A DNA stretch of 12,833 bases from Hydnum rufescens UP504 (Eukaryota; Basidiomycota; Agaricomycetes; Cantharellales; Hydnaceae): NCBI GenBank assembly GCA_014904985.1, contig MU129453.1, positions 1 to 12,833 on the forward strand. Direction: 5' to 3'. Below the pieces are notes generated by a model that made no database searches, was not told the origin of the DNA, and was given only the letters and a program-made list of their open reading frames with translations. The position numbers were made by a program, and so were the translations under genes. This document shows positions 1 to 7,419 of this stretch, piece after piece (position 1 is the stretch's first letter; every line of letters starts with the position of its first letter).

Positions 1-60
1 AAATCAATAAATCAATAAATAAACAAGTCAATGACCTGGGGATGTATAATATAAATAATT
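1..60. repeat. AT-rich simple repeat at left edge
   Basis: The first about 28 bases are reiterations of AATCAAT/AATAAAT, followed by a TA-rich stretch to about position 65. A similar AT-rich simple repeat lies outside the matching inverted copy at the other end (12266-12350). The AT tract may therefore be the tail of the dispersed repeat rather than independent low-complexity DNA. Confidence 0.7.
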
Positions 61-129
61 ATAAATGGAACTATCCCCGGTATGCCCGTATGGCCCGCTG
101 CAAGTCTGAGGTTCTCTAAGTCCCAGATT

Positions 130-167
130 CGGCCAATTTTCGGCCAATTTTCGGCCATTTCGGCCAA
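130..167. repeat. CGGCCAATTTT short tandem repeat
   Basis: Four consecutive units begin with CGGCCA: two are CGGCCAATTTT, one is CGGCCATTT and one starts CGGCCAACT. They sit in the outer half of the left-hand dispersed repeat. The right-hand inverted copy keeps isolated GGCC/CGGCC motifs in the corresponding region, but no clean tandem run. Confidence 0.75.
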
Positions 168-183
168 CTCTGGGCCACAAGGT

Positions 184-310
184 GCAGACCGTAAAATGGC
201 CATTTCAGCCGGAATAGTGATGGGACCTACTTAGGTACCATTATCTGCCCCAAAAGTGGTACCTAACTAGGTAGGCTTAGATGACTGACCAAGGTGCCTG
301 CAGAAGGATT
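184..310 (+). repeat. Hairpin-bearing dispersed repeat, left copy
   Basis: The core is an imperfect hairpin at 222-275. The left arm reads GGGACCTACTTAGGTACCA (222-240), a 16-nt loop contains CTGCCCC, and the right arm is TGGTACCTAACTAGGTAGG (257-275). It is followed by TGACTGACCA and CCTGCA. The same order of parts occurs in reverse complement at 12105-12235, with similarity also upstream (AATGGCC..ATTTC.GCC). It could be a MITE-like element, the end of a larger transposon, or the 3' end of a retroposon with an AT tail. The family is not recognised. Confidence 0.75.
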
Positions 311-1210
311 TATATTGAAAATGAGCACCTGGCATTGCTTGTGCAGACCTACATCAACATATCTATGGATCTGGTCAGAAATACGCGCAAACTCGTGACA
401 TCAGTGGTATCGCACAAGTGGGACACACCAATCTTGTACATGAGTCTCCATCCATCCCAAAATGGGTACCCAATTCCAAGGCACTTGAATGAAGCGAGAA
501 GTTCACCTAAAATTGCACTGAGCAATGCCATAGCCTTTCCTGAGGGGGAGTGCAGCTTGAAAAAGCTGAGGCCTCACACCTCCGACACTCTGAATCAAGC
601 CTTAGAGTCACCTTCAATCTGCGAAGCTCTGAGTCAAGCCTTTTGCTTCCAGAACGTCACTCAAGAGGATGAATTCCGACTTGAATTCATGTGGACATCT
701 ATTCGTGCAAATAGCTTTACAAGAACTATTCTTGCCATCCAAAAGCACAAGCCTGTTGTTTTCAGAAAAATCCTTCCTATAGCAAGCTTTAAACCAGACA
801 GTTCGCCCATGATTACCTACCCCTCAAGATCAGGATTTGTTCCTCTGTTGCTTACTAGTTCCACGAGGCTTGAGCCCACTGACGCACACAAGTCATCAAG
901 ATATAATGATAATCCACCAAATATGGAGATTGATCCACCATGGTTCTCAAAAGGGATGAGTTTCATATCCAAGCTGCTTGAATTGTTGCCTTGGAGGTCG
1001 AAAGGATGCCAAACGACTGAAGAAACAGCACATTTTCAAGGACAAATCAGTGTCAATACTGCAGATGCCCTAAAGTTTAAACAGAACTTCACCTCCAGAC
1101 TTGAGGACAATCAGAGCGTGTCTAACAAGGTTGAAATTACCATGTCCAGCGAAGGACGATTGAAACCCGACGAACTCACCTTTAACCACAACTTGGTGAA
1201 GTGCTATTGA
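281..1210 (+). CDS. Hypothetical 309-codon open frame, doubtful
   Basis: An uninterrupted plus-strand frame of 309 codons starts at an ATG inside the dispersed repeat and ends at TGA 1208-1210. No domain, signal peptide or membrane segment is recognised. The product is Ser/Thr/Pro-rich and contains NGYPIP near residue 65, echoed as DGYPI in later units of the array (about 1908-1925 and 2490-2505). Its length is well beyond chance for this base composition, so some coding history is likely. Against it, the start codon lies in a repeat that also occurs elsewhere, and splice-like signals in the array point to the minus strand. It may be an antisense shadow of a decayed, intron-rich gene. Confidence 0.3.
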   Translation: MTDQGACRRIYIENEHLALLVQTYINISMDLVRNTRKLVTSVVSHKWDTPILYMSLHPSQNGYPIPRHLNEARSSPKIALSNAIAFPEGECSLKKLRPHTSDTLNQALESPSICEALSQAFCFQNVTQEDEFRLEFMWTSIRANSFTRTILAIQKHKPVVFRKILPIASFKPDSSPMITYPSRSGFVPLLLTSSTRLEPTDAHKSSRYNDNPPNMEIDPPWFSKGMSFISKLLELLPWRSKGCQTTEETAHFQGQISVNTADALKFKQNFTSRLEDNQSVSNKVEITMSSEGRLKPDELTFNHNLVKCY

Positions 1211-1827
1211 ATCCAAGGCCCTAGTTTGTACAAGTCCAAAGATGATGAAGGAAACTCATATCGTTCAAATGCCAGAAGACATGAGTCAAGAGACTGAAAC
1301 CAATACTGCCACCCAATCCCTGAAGGACCGATAGATACTCATCCAGGGAGCAAGAAAAGCAAGTTAAGTATGCAAGACTCAGAATGCGACAAGTTCTTGA
1401 TCTTCTTGGATAACTTGGTTAAAACTCGAGAACAGAATTTGATGAAGCCATGCTTACCCTCTGCGGAAAAGCCTAATGCCAGGTTCTTGGCACTGTCTGC
1501 ACAACTGCAAGCAAGTGGCACCTCCAGCGACGTATCCATGGACCTGTTCTATGACAATCTTGGTGTACTGTATTGTGGATCTGAGTGTATCTATGATTGC
1601 AGAGGTTCACTATCAATGCCCCATTCATGTGATAACCACAAGATGTTGAACTTACCTTCTGTTGAATGACCTAACATGAAAAACAAATACCTGAACCTGT
1701 TGGTACAGTGGGGGTCGAGCACGACCTGCATTCTTCATCACAGATCCAAGTATAACCACAACTGTGTGGATTGGTTGCCGAGACCCTGCCCACTTCTTGA
1801 ACCATGATGTACAAAGCCCATGAAGCT

Positions 1828-3774
1828 GTTTAAGAATTTTAGTCAACCTGAAGGGACAAGCCATACAATGGCACACTCATCTTTTGCAAAAGAACTTACT
1901 GCACAAGACGGGTACCCGATTCTGCGATGCTCAAACAAACTGAGAACATCAAAGTTGAAGTGTCCTTGTTCGTGCAATGGACTCGATGATCTTGACAAAA
2001 CAATTACACGGAGGCTGGTACAGCTGTTAATCTTGTTAAATGATCATGTCAAAACTTGCGAGTTGTACATGACAAAGGCCAACTTACCTACATCCAAAGA
2101 AGTAGGCGCAATAACCCAATGCTCGATTTCATTCATGCAGTTGGAGATGAGTGAGACCTCCGGCAATAGATCTACAGAATTGTTCAAGGATGTGAGTAAG
2201 GACAGGGCATGAATGGCATCACACAAAGCAGAACTTGAAACATTATGAGCCAAATCTGAAAACCCTAACACCAAATCTTTTTGGATGCTGGCATCAATAA
2301 CTCCAGTTGTTACACATCATCCAACAGTGTCGAGTCCAAGTTCGAGTGATAAACACACCAATGTTGAAGACACGACGATTTCTGATCCCCAACTTGCAAA
2401 CCCAATGAACCTGTCTAGGCATCTCGGTCAACTTGTAGAGACAAACCATGCAACAATATACTCACCTTTTGCTAAAGACGCTAGCACCTGAGATGGTTAT
2501 CCAATCCCACAATGCCCAAGTGCTCCGAGAACATTGAACTTGAGCATTTCGTGCCCACACAATAGATACGAGGTTGCTGTGTTGACAGCACAAGTCCTGG
2601 AACATGCTAAGCTGTTGATTCTGTCAAAGAATCATGTCAAGACTTGAAAAAGGAACTGGATGAAGCCGCACTTACCTCATACAATAGATCCTGATGCCAC
2701 ATTCTTGAATTTGTTGAGCAAAACCTCTATCATGTCGCATACCAGACTCAAGTACATTTGCGATTGTGTGGATTTCATGTCAGCAAGTCCCCATTTATGT
2801 GATGGATACAGCGGTGTTGAGAAGACAATGATTTCCAATCCGTCGCGTGTTGAATCGTGGAACCTGTTCAAGGATCTCAATAAAGACTTAGAAATGAACT
2901 CGACGACCCTACACTTACCAACTGGCAATGAGCCTCTCATTGAAAACAAGCACCTGGCCCCGCCTGTGCTTGCCTCGATTGAAGTACCTGTGGAGCTGTT
3001 CAAAAAGGTGCTGCATACCGAATCCAAGCGTGTCTGCGGTTGTGCAAATTTGGCAAGTTCCTATTCACGGGATGGACACCCCAATGTTATCGAATCAAGG
3101 CCTTCTCATCTGCAACACACAAAGCCGATTGGCCTGATTAAGGGTCTTAGTAAACTTGAAGAGATTGCCATGATGAAAGAGCACCCACCTCTGCTTGACA
3201 AGCCTGGTATTGATTGTACCGATCTGTCACTATCCGTTCACACTGAGTCATTCCAGCATATTGTTGTGATCCCTGGGAAAGTGTTTGAAGTTCCTGTCAA
3301 AGCAGTCCTATACTCGACATTGCACAAAGACGAGACAGGTACCTTGTATAAAATGTTGGGTGACGAGTTTGGACATGTACATGATAGCACTGGCTCGAAC
3401 TTCCAGCCCATGGCGATAAAGATGAAGATGTCTGTGACGTCCAAATGACCCGGTGCTGTTGATGTTCGACTATGGTGTACTCTAGACCCAGCATGTGGAT
3501 TGAAGAGTGGCCTACTTGCAACTCGCAATAAGACAATCTTGTCAGATAATCATTCCCTTGCGATGAAAGACTTATCCTGCGGGGCTACTCACCTGGATTT
3601 CATGCTATCACAATGTGTCCAAGCCACCCAATCCAATGGCGAAGTTCTGTTCACACGATACATACATTGACATTGAAGATGCAATGGTTTCTCATACGCA
3701 ATACACAAAGTTGATAGACCTGCTTAAAGATCTTAGAAGACTCAGAAAGATGAGCTCAACGATGGCATACTTAC
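1828..3774 (-). other. Repeated minus-strand intron-like segments, class A
   Basis: Four homologous 55-nt segments lie at 2411-2465, 2864-2918, 3134-3188 and 3720-3774. On the minus strand they begin GTGAGT, GTAAGT, GTGGGT and GTAAGT and end in CAG. Branch-like motifs are visible, for example TTTACTAAG in 3134-3188 and TTTCTGAG in 3720-3774. A fifth copy starting at 1828 keeps the CAG end but has ATGAGT instead of GTGAGT at the donor, so it looks inactivated. All functional copies are the same length despite considerable sequence divergence. Confidence 0.55.
2660..3448 (+). CDS. Hypothetical 262-codon open frame, doubtful
   Basis: A plus-strand open frame of 262 codons ends at TGA 3446-3448. 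It carries internal repeats: segments such as LFKDLNKDLE (from 2864), LFKKVL (from 2996) and LIKGLSKLEE (from 3134) are variants of one block. No catalytic motif, signal peptide or membrane segment is seen. It runs straight through three segments that look like introns on the other strand (2864-2918, 3134-3188, 3294-3342). In this frame the codon before each CC-starting codon always ends in A, as expected if a minus-strand GT donor is being conserved. I therefore rank it as a probable antisense shadow, but a real repeat protein is not excluded. Confidence 0.3.
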   Translation: MKPHLPHTIDPDATFLNLLSKTSIMSHTRLKYICDCVDFMSASPHLCDGYSGVEKTMISNPSRVESWNLFKDLNKDLEMNSTTLHLPTGNEPLIENKHLAPPVLASIEVPVELFKKVLHTESKRVCGCANLASSYSRDGHPNVIESRPSHLQHTKPIGLIKGLSKLEEIAMMKEHPPLLDKPGIDCTDLSLSVHTESFQHIVVIPGKVFEVPVKAVLYSTLHKDETGTLYKMLGDEFGHVHDSTGSNFQPMAIKMKMSVTSK

Positions 3775-4496
3775 CTTTGTACAACCAACCTCATATCAAT
3801 CCCACGGATTCATCATTACCTGGATATGGCGAGTCATCCCCATCTGTCACTGTGGTCATGGGCAAAGTGCTTGAAGACACACGAATTGTTCTGGAGAAAG
3901 ACAAACAGTGTGAGTTGGACATAGCACATACAAAACAGTCCAGACCTACCTACAATGATGCCGGCACAAGTTCCCACCATGCAGGATTCTTGGCAATGAT
4001 ATTGAGTGCCTTGAGGCCCACGATCTTCAATCGATCTGATAAAGTCGATGCTCGACGATGGTGTACTGTAGATTTGGTGTGTGTCTTGAAGGACGACCTA
4101 TTGGCAACTCCCAATACAAGATCCTTGTTAGATGGTCATCTACTGGTGATAAAAGACTTGGCTGTACTCACCTTTGCTTTGCTTCATGTTGATGGGACAG
4201 ATCCACAATCTACAATCCTTGCAAGTGACGTATACAACACGTGTTGCCGTTGGAACTTGATCTTGCCCCACACCAAGCGCAGTCGTTTAAAACTGAGATC
4301 CATGGGTTTCAAACACAAGGCAGAAGAGATTTTGATCGCAGCCTTGCAATCTGGATCAAGCCACATAGTAGAGACCAAGCAGACAATGATGACGAGGCAT
4401 CATGTGGAACCAGCAAATCCCCGAACACGAACACGCTGTCACACTGTAATTAGTCACATCACGGCGCTTTGCACAATGGAATTAAATGCGTTTTGA
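3615..4496 (+). CDS. Hypothetical 293-codon open frame, doubtful
   Basis: A plus-strand frame of 293 codons begins at position 3615 and ends at TGA 4494-4496. It contains LLKDLRRLRK (from 3720), a variant of the block also found at 2864 and 3134, and a stretch starting near 4050 that is homologous to the non-open sequence near 3465. No domain is recognised. It covers two class A/B intron-like segments of the opposite strand (3720-3774 and 4124-4171). It may be an antisense shadow; a plus-strand gene made of tandem repeats remains possible. Confidence 0.3.
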   Translation: MSKPPNPMAKFCSHDTYIDIEDAMVSHTQYTKLIDLLKDLRRLRKMSSTMAYLPLYNQPHINPTDSSLPGYGESSPSVTVVMGKVLEDTRIVLEKDKQCELDIAHTKQSRPTYNDAGTSSHHAGFLAMILSALRPTIFNRSDKVDARRWCTVDLVCVLKDDLLATPNTRSLLDGHLLVIKDLAVLTFALLHVDGTDPQSTILASDVYNTCCRWNLILPHTKRSRLKLRSMGFKHKAEEILIAALQSGSSHIVETKQTMMTRHHVEPANPRTRTRCHTVISHITALCTMELNAF

Positions 4497-4499
4497 CCT

Positions 4500-5600
4500 G
4501 TCACAAGGGACCACAACTTAGCTGAGGCCTAATATGTTGGAGGGACAAATCCCTACTACGTACAAACCCCATCCGAGGATGATTTTCTGAATAAATGAAC
4601 CAATTTCCATGTCAATCTGGATGTCAATTCCCATGTCATCATTCATTTGAGAACAAGCCCAGATGCCATATGTCTAGAATCCATGAATCCACATCATTCC
4701 CTTACCTATACATGAGCTAATTTATTGTTCATCCACAGCACTTCAACAGGCCACCCCAAATTCCACTTTTTTTTGCCATACCTCAATGTGGCAATAGCAA
4801 TTCAACTTGCTTGCTTTGTTTAATCTTCAATCAATCCCACACTTCCTGTTGCCTCAAGGGCGCCTCTAACAAATTGTGATTATGTAACACAACAGATTAC
4901 ACACCCGGGCCTTGATTCCGACTCGCGGACCTGTCACATGATAAATAGGGGCTATTCCCATACTCTCAAGGAGTATTTCCCGAATATCTCCCTCATTTTT
5001 GATCGGATCGAGTCGGCAAGATAGCGCCCAGAAAGCTACGATCAATACCTATCCAACGGTATTACATACGCGTTTATCGGATGCGAACTGCATCCTCCAG
5101 GTCGATTTTACCTCATGCTTCACACTATCCTTCAGTATTTCGCAAATATCTCCACCAGTTTTGATCCGATTCATTAGTAAAGACCACCCCTGGAAAGACG
5201 CTGAAAATCCGCATCGAATGGTACCAAGGGAAAAACGAGCAGATTAGAACTCGGCTTTCTGCAATTTAGTCTCCCCATGTCTCATTTCACTTTTACCTCC
5301 GCTTTTCTGATTATTAAAGGCAATTATGGTTCCGGCACCCTATGTCCGATGGAGGGTACATCTAGGGTGACCAGTTCCACCTTTCCCCAAGGGATTCTGT
5401 TCAGTAGGAGAGGAGGAATACCTTGGTTAAGCCATATTCCCCTATTCTGACTTGTTAATTCAATATCTCCTTCAGTTTTGAAGCTTTTGACTTGATTTAT
5501 TTTTCATCATTTTTGCCTTAACCCCACCTTTCTGCCAGTTACCATAGCATTTTTCTGTGATGTATATTAAGTGCAGGAGATGCAAATTTCTATAGTCTTC
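4500..5600. other. Non-coding stretch, AT-rich, no gene seen
   Basis: No credible coding frame or RNA gene was seen between the tandem array and the chromodomain gene. The sequence has pyrimidine-rich and AT-rich patches and a degenerate direct repeat (separate entry). An 82-codon plus frame at 4999-5247 is open only because it spans that repeat, and resembles nothing known. Confidence 0.6.
4972..5240. repeat. Diverged direct repeat, offset about 159 bp
   Basis: AGTATTTCCCGAATATCTCC at 4972 is followed by CTCATTTTTGATCGGAT. AGTATTTCGCAAATATCTCC at 5131 is followed by ACCAGTTTTGATCCGAT. Similarity continues: ATCAATACCTATCCAACGGTA in the first copy corresponds to CCGCATCGAATGGTACC in the second. 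A shorter third trace lies near 5459-5485 (CAATATCTCCTTCAGTTTTGA). This could be part of a decayed retroelement LTR or leader; no family is recognised. Confidence 0.6.
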
Positions 5601-5629
5601 CCCCTCCCCAGTTTTGAGGCACTGATGTA

Positions 5630-5859
5630 TTGCTGCTGGTTCCTTGGGTGAATTCCACTAAGACTACTACACTTTGTCTAGGGCCTCAAGAGGAGAGCCT
5701 TAGGGTGTGGTATTGTGACCCATATTCATTCTTTGTTCTATTGCTTGGGCAGGTGTTGGTTACAGCATTAGATTTCTATCACCAAAGACCTTCATTCCTT
5801 CGAGCCTTAACATTTGGATTGATCCCATGGTCCCTTCTTTTCATTCTTGATTCCATATC
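5630..5859 (+). other. Open stretch upstream of chromodomain segment
   Basis: One plus-strand frame is open from about 5630 to 6013 and encodes a hydrophobic, Trp/Phe/Leu-rich peptide (for example FFVLLLGQVLVTALDF). It overlaps the chromodomain frame by 154 bases in another register. It may be the earlier part of the same broken gene, joined by a frameshift or lost intron near 5850-5900, or it may be chance. No start codon can be defended. Confidence 0.25.
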
Positions 5860-7100
5860 GTGGACTGTGGCTGGATTCCCCCCTCTGTTTCCTGCTTACA
5901 ACAGTACAACAAGAAAAAATGTGCCATGGAGTACCAGGTTCATTGGCACAGATATGGACCCAAACATGACTCATGGCAATCCAATCATGACCTACATAAT
6001 GCTCCAGAGGTAGTGAAGGAGTTCAAGGATTGCACAGCCACTAATGTTATCCCAGACCCTGGAGTCCTACCTGTCCTGTTCATGGTGATAGCCAGGTTCA
6101 AGAATGCCACACCATTCCCTAACCCCAACATGAAGTCCCATACAGATTTCCAAGACCATAGCCCAGCCTGTTATGTGGGAGAGGCATGATATGGCTACAC
6201 CTTCCACAAGACTTACCACCATGTTCTTATGCCACCGATTGCACACCTCACCCAGTCAGGGCATATGGGAATATTGGATATCTTGGGACAATGGCCCTCA
6301 TTCGAACTGATTACCTCTGTGCAACCACTTAGTCTACTGGCAGCATTTGTACTGACCTTCCTGCAACCAATCTGCAAAACACAAGATGAAAACAAGCAAG
6401 CTGTCATCAGAAAGGAATGTCTGGATGCCCTTTGATCATCATGGGACTACACCTGGGGCCAAGCAGAGGAAAATGAATGGGCCTCCAGCCTCCTGATCCC
6501 TACCTATATCAGAGATATCCATTATCATATTGATGCACCTGATCACCCACAATTCAAAAACCTGTTTAAACCCTGGTATTGTAGTGATGCTCTCCATGCC
6601 CACTACCTCCAAATCACACAAGCCATTTGGTGTACTCCAACCATGTCATCGCGCACCAGTTATTCATTAGTTCTCATTCCCCATATGAATGATCCAAAGA
6701 CATGCCTGCCATACCATGGCTTCTGAGTGCCCCTGTTGGTTTTGTCTGGACTAAATCTGCAGACGAGACCATGAGTACCTTGCTCTGGAAGCAGTTACAT
6801 GTGTATAGACTATGTGCATTTGTTGACTCCAGCTGTACCATCCATACAATGGAAGCTCTACCAGAATCCCAACTGGTACTGATACAAGACGGCTACTTTG
6901 TGACTAACAAAGCCAGACTACAGGAACCACTCACCCTATGTGACTCCTTTGAAGGAGAGGCTCTGCCATTCCTGGGGATGGATAACTGTGAAGCCTACAA
7001 ATGGGAGGACGTATTCCCAGGGCCACCACCACATCCAGACAACTTTGATGTCCTGGACAATGCTACAAAGCATCTGTACTCCACAGCAGTGTTGTTATAG
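5860..7100 (+). pseudogene. Broken chromodomain-containing gene, family unrecognised
   Basis: One plus-strand frame is open from 5851 to 6726 except for TGA at 6187-6189 and 6433-6435. It then shifts register near 6700-6724 and continues open to TAG 7098-7100. The first part has a chromodomain-like core at about 5911-6026: EYQVHWHRYGPKHDSW followed by NAPEVVKEF, with the aromatic residues and the Tyr-Gly turn typical of the fold. The following roughly 350 residues match no family I know. They are rich in Pro, Trp and His and include a stretch near 6310 (QPLSLLAAFVLTFLQPICK). Both stops can arise by one C-to-T change from CGA, or by G-to-A from TGG. Chromodomains of this type are common at the end of chromovirus integrases, but the long extension is not usual there. 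The end coincides with the start of the hAT sequence. Confidence 0.5.
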
Positions 7101-7200
7101 ACCTTGACCTCGGTCAATTCCGGGTCAAATCAAAATGGTCTAAAGTCAAATCAAAAGTCAAAAGGGTCAGGTCAGAAAGGTCTATACAGGTCAAAATAGA
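7087..7200. repeat. GGTCA-rich repeat cluster with imperfect hairpin
   Basis: GGTCA or AGTCA followed by A-rich bases occurs about seven times between 7111 and 7195. An imperfect inverted pair flanks the cluster: TATAGACCTTGACC (7096-7109) and GGTCAGAAAGGTCTATA (7170-7186). CAGTGTTG at 7087-7094 resembles the outer bases of hAT terminal inverted repeats. Position just upstream of the hAT transposase start suggests this is the transposon's left end with subterminal transposase-binding repeats. This is an inference; the opposite end is not in the window. Confidence 0.5.
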
Positions 7201-7247
7201 TTGTGCTCAGATAAAGGCTCCTAGGTAGATCTGAGGTATTTCTAGGT

Positions 7248-7260
7248 CATATATATACCA
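7248..7260 (+). promoter_or_regulatory. TATA-like box upstream of hAT transposase
   Basis: TCATATATATACC is the only strong TATA-like string in the 320 bases before the ATG at 7420. A start about 30 bases downstream would give a 5' leader of roughly 140 bases. No experimental support. Confidence 0.35.
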
Positions 7261-7419
7261 GAATCTACTTAGGTGACTGCAAATGCGAGTGTCACATGAT
7301 TTTGTTTTTGAGTTTGTTTTGATGCTGTCAGACACAAAGTCTATTGCTTAAGTGTGCCTTCCCTCTTATAGCCTACCATATTTAGATATCTATCCATCCC
7401 TAATTCCCCCACTGTACAA

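Larger units (their letters stand above)
1100..4171 (-). pseudogene. Probable decayed minus-strand intron-rich gene
   Basis: Read on the minus strand, the array contains a series of fungal-type introns. Some exons between them are open across their whole length: 3593-3719 in one frame, 2466-2611 in one frame, and 2676-2863 in one frame up to a TGA at its last codon. Frames can be joined across a few junctions, for example 3593-3719 into 3343-3537 through intron 3538-3592. They fail at others, for example 2919-3133, which has a stop in every frame. Exon products look like no family I know. Either the gene is a relic, or some introns were placed wrongly. No start codon or promoter could be fixed; the 5' end would lie near or above 4170. 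The opposite strand carries long open frames, so the strand call is an inference. Confidence 0.4.
1396..4171 (-). other. Repeated minus-strand intron-like segments, class B
   Basis: A second homologous set lies at 1396-1457 (62 nt), 2024-2087 (64 nt), 2612-2675 (64 nt), 3538-3592 (55 nt) and 4124-4171 (48 nt). Minus-strand donors are GTAAGC, GTAAGT, GTAAGT, GTGAGT and GTGAGT. Acceptors are AAG, CAG, CAG, AAG and AAG. Branch-like TTGAC or CTAAC/CTGAC sequences sit upstream of the acceptors. Two further possible introns are 3294-3342 (GTACCT...CAG, 49 nt) and 1122-1179 (GTGAGT...TAG, 58 nt). Lengths and signals fit basidiomycete introns. Confidence 0.5.
330..4400. repeat. Degenerate tandem array, period about 585 bp
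   Basis: Diverged copies of the same blocks recur along four kilobases. Clear pairs are 1828-2090 with 2411-2678 (offset about 583-588), and 3134-3592 with 3720-4171 (offset 586). Recurrent landmarks are CTGTT-AAG-type blocks at 1828, 2411, 2864, 3134 and 3720. A second block type, containing GATCATGTCAAAACTTG or variants, lies at 1396, 2024, 2612, 3538 and 4124. A third block around GGGTACCC (470, 1910) and GGTTATCC (2493) is also repeated. Copies are perhaps 55-70% alike by eye, with few indels. The array suggests repeated unequal duplication of an exon-intron unit. No known protein repeat family is recognised. Confidence 0.75.

Noticed and set aside
12..203. Minus-strand 63-codon frame at the left edge
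   Set aside because: It sits in the AT tail and CGGCCAATTTT repeat of the dispersed element.
330..4400. CRISPR-like or introner-element interpretation of the repeated segments
   Set aside because: Exon blocks are repeated together with the intron-like segments, copies are too diverged for CRISPR repeats, and tandem duplication explains the pattern.
4999..5247. Plus-strand 82-codon frame
   Set aside because: It spans the degenerate direct repeat, has no recognisable motif and no credible start context.
5851..6726. Alternative genetic code reading TGA as Trp
   Set aside because: Other frames in the window, including the tandem array and gypsy pieces, use TGA as a normal stop, and the frame also has a register shift.
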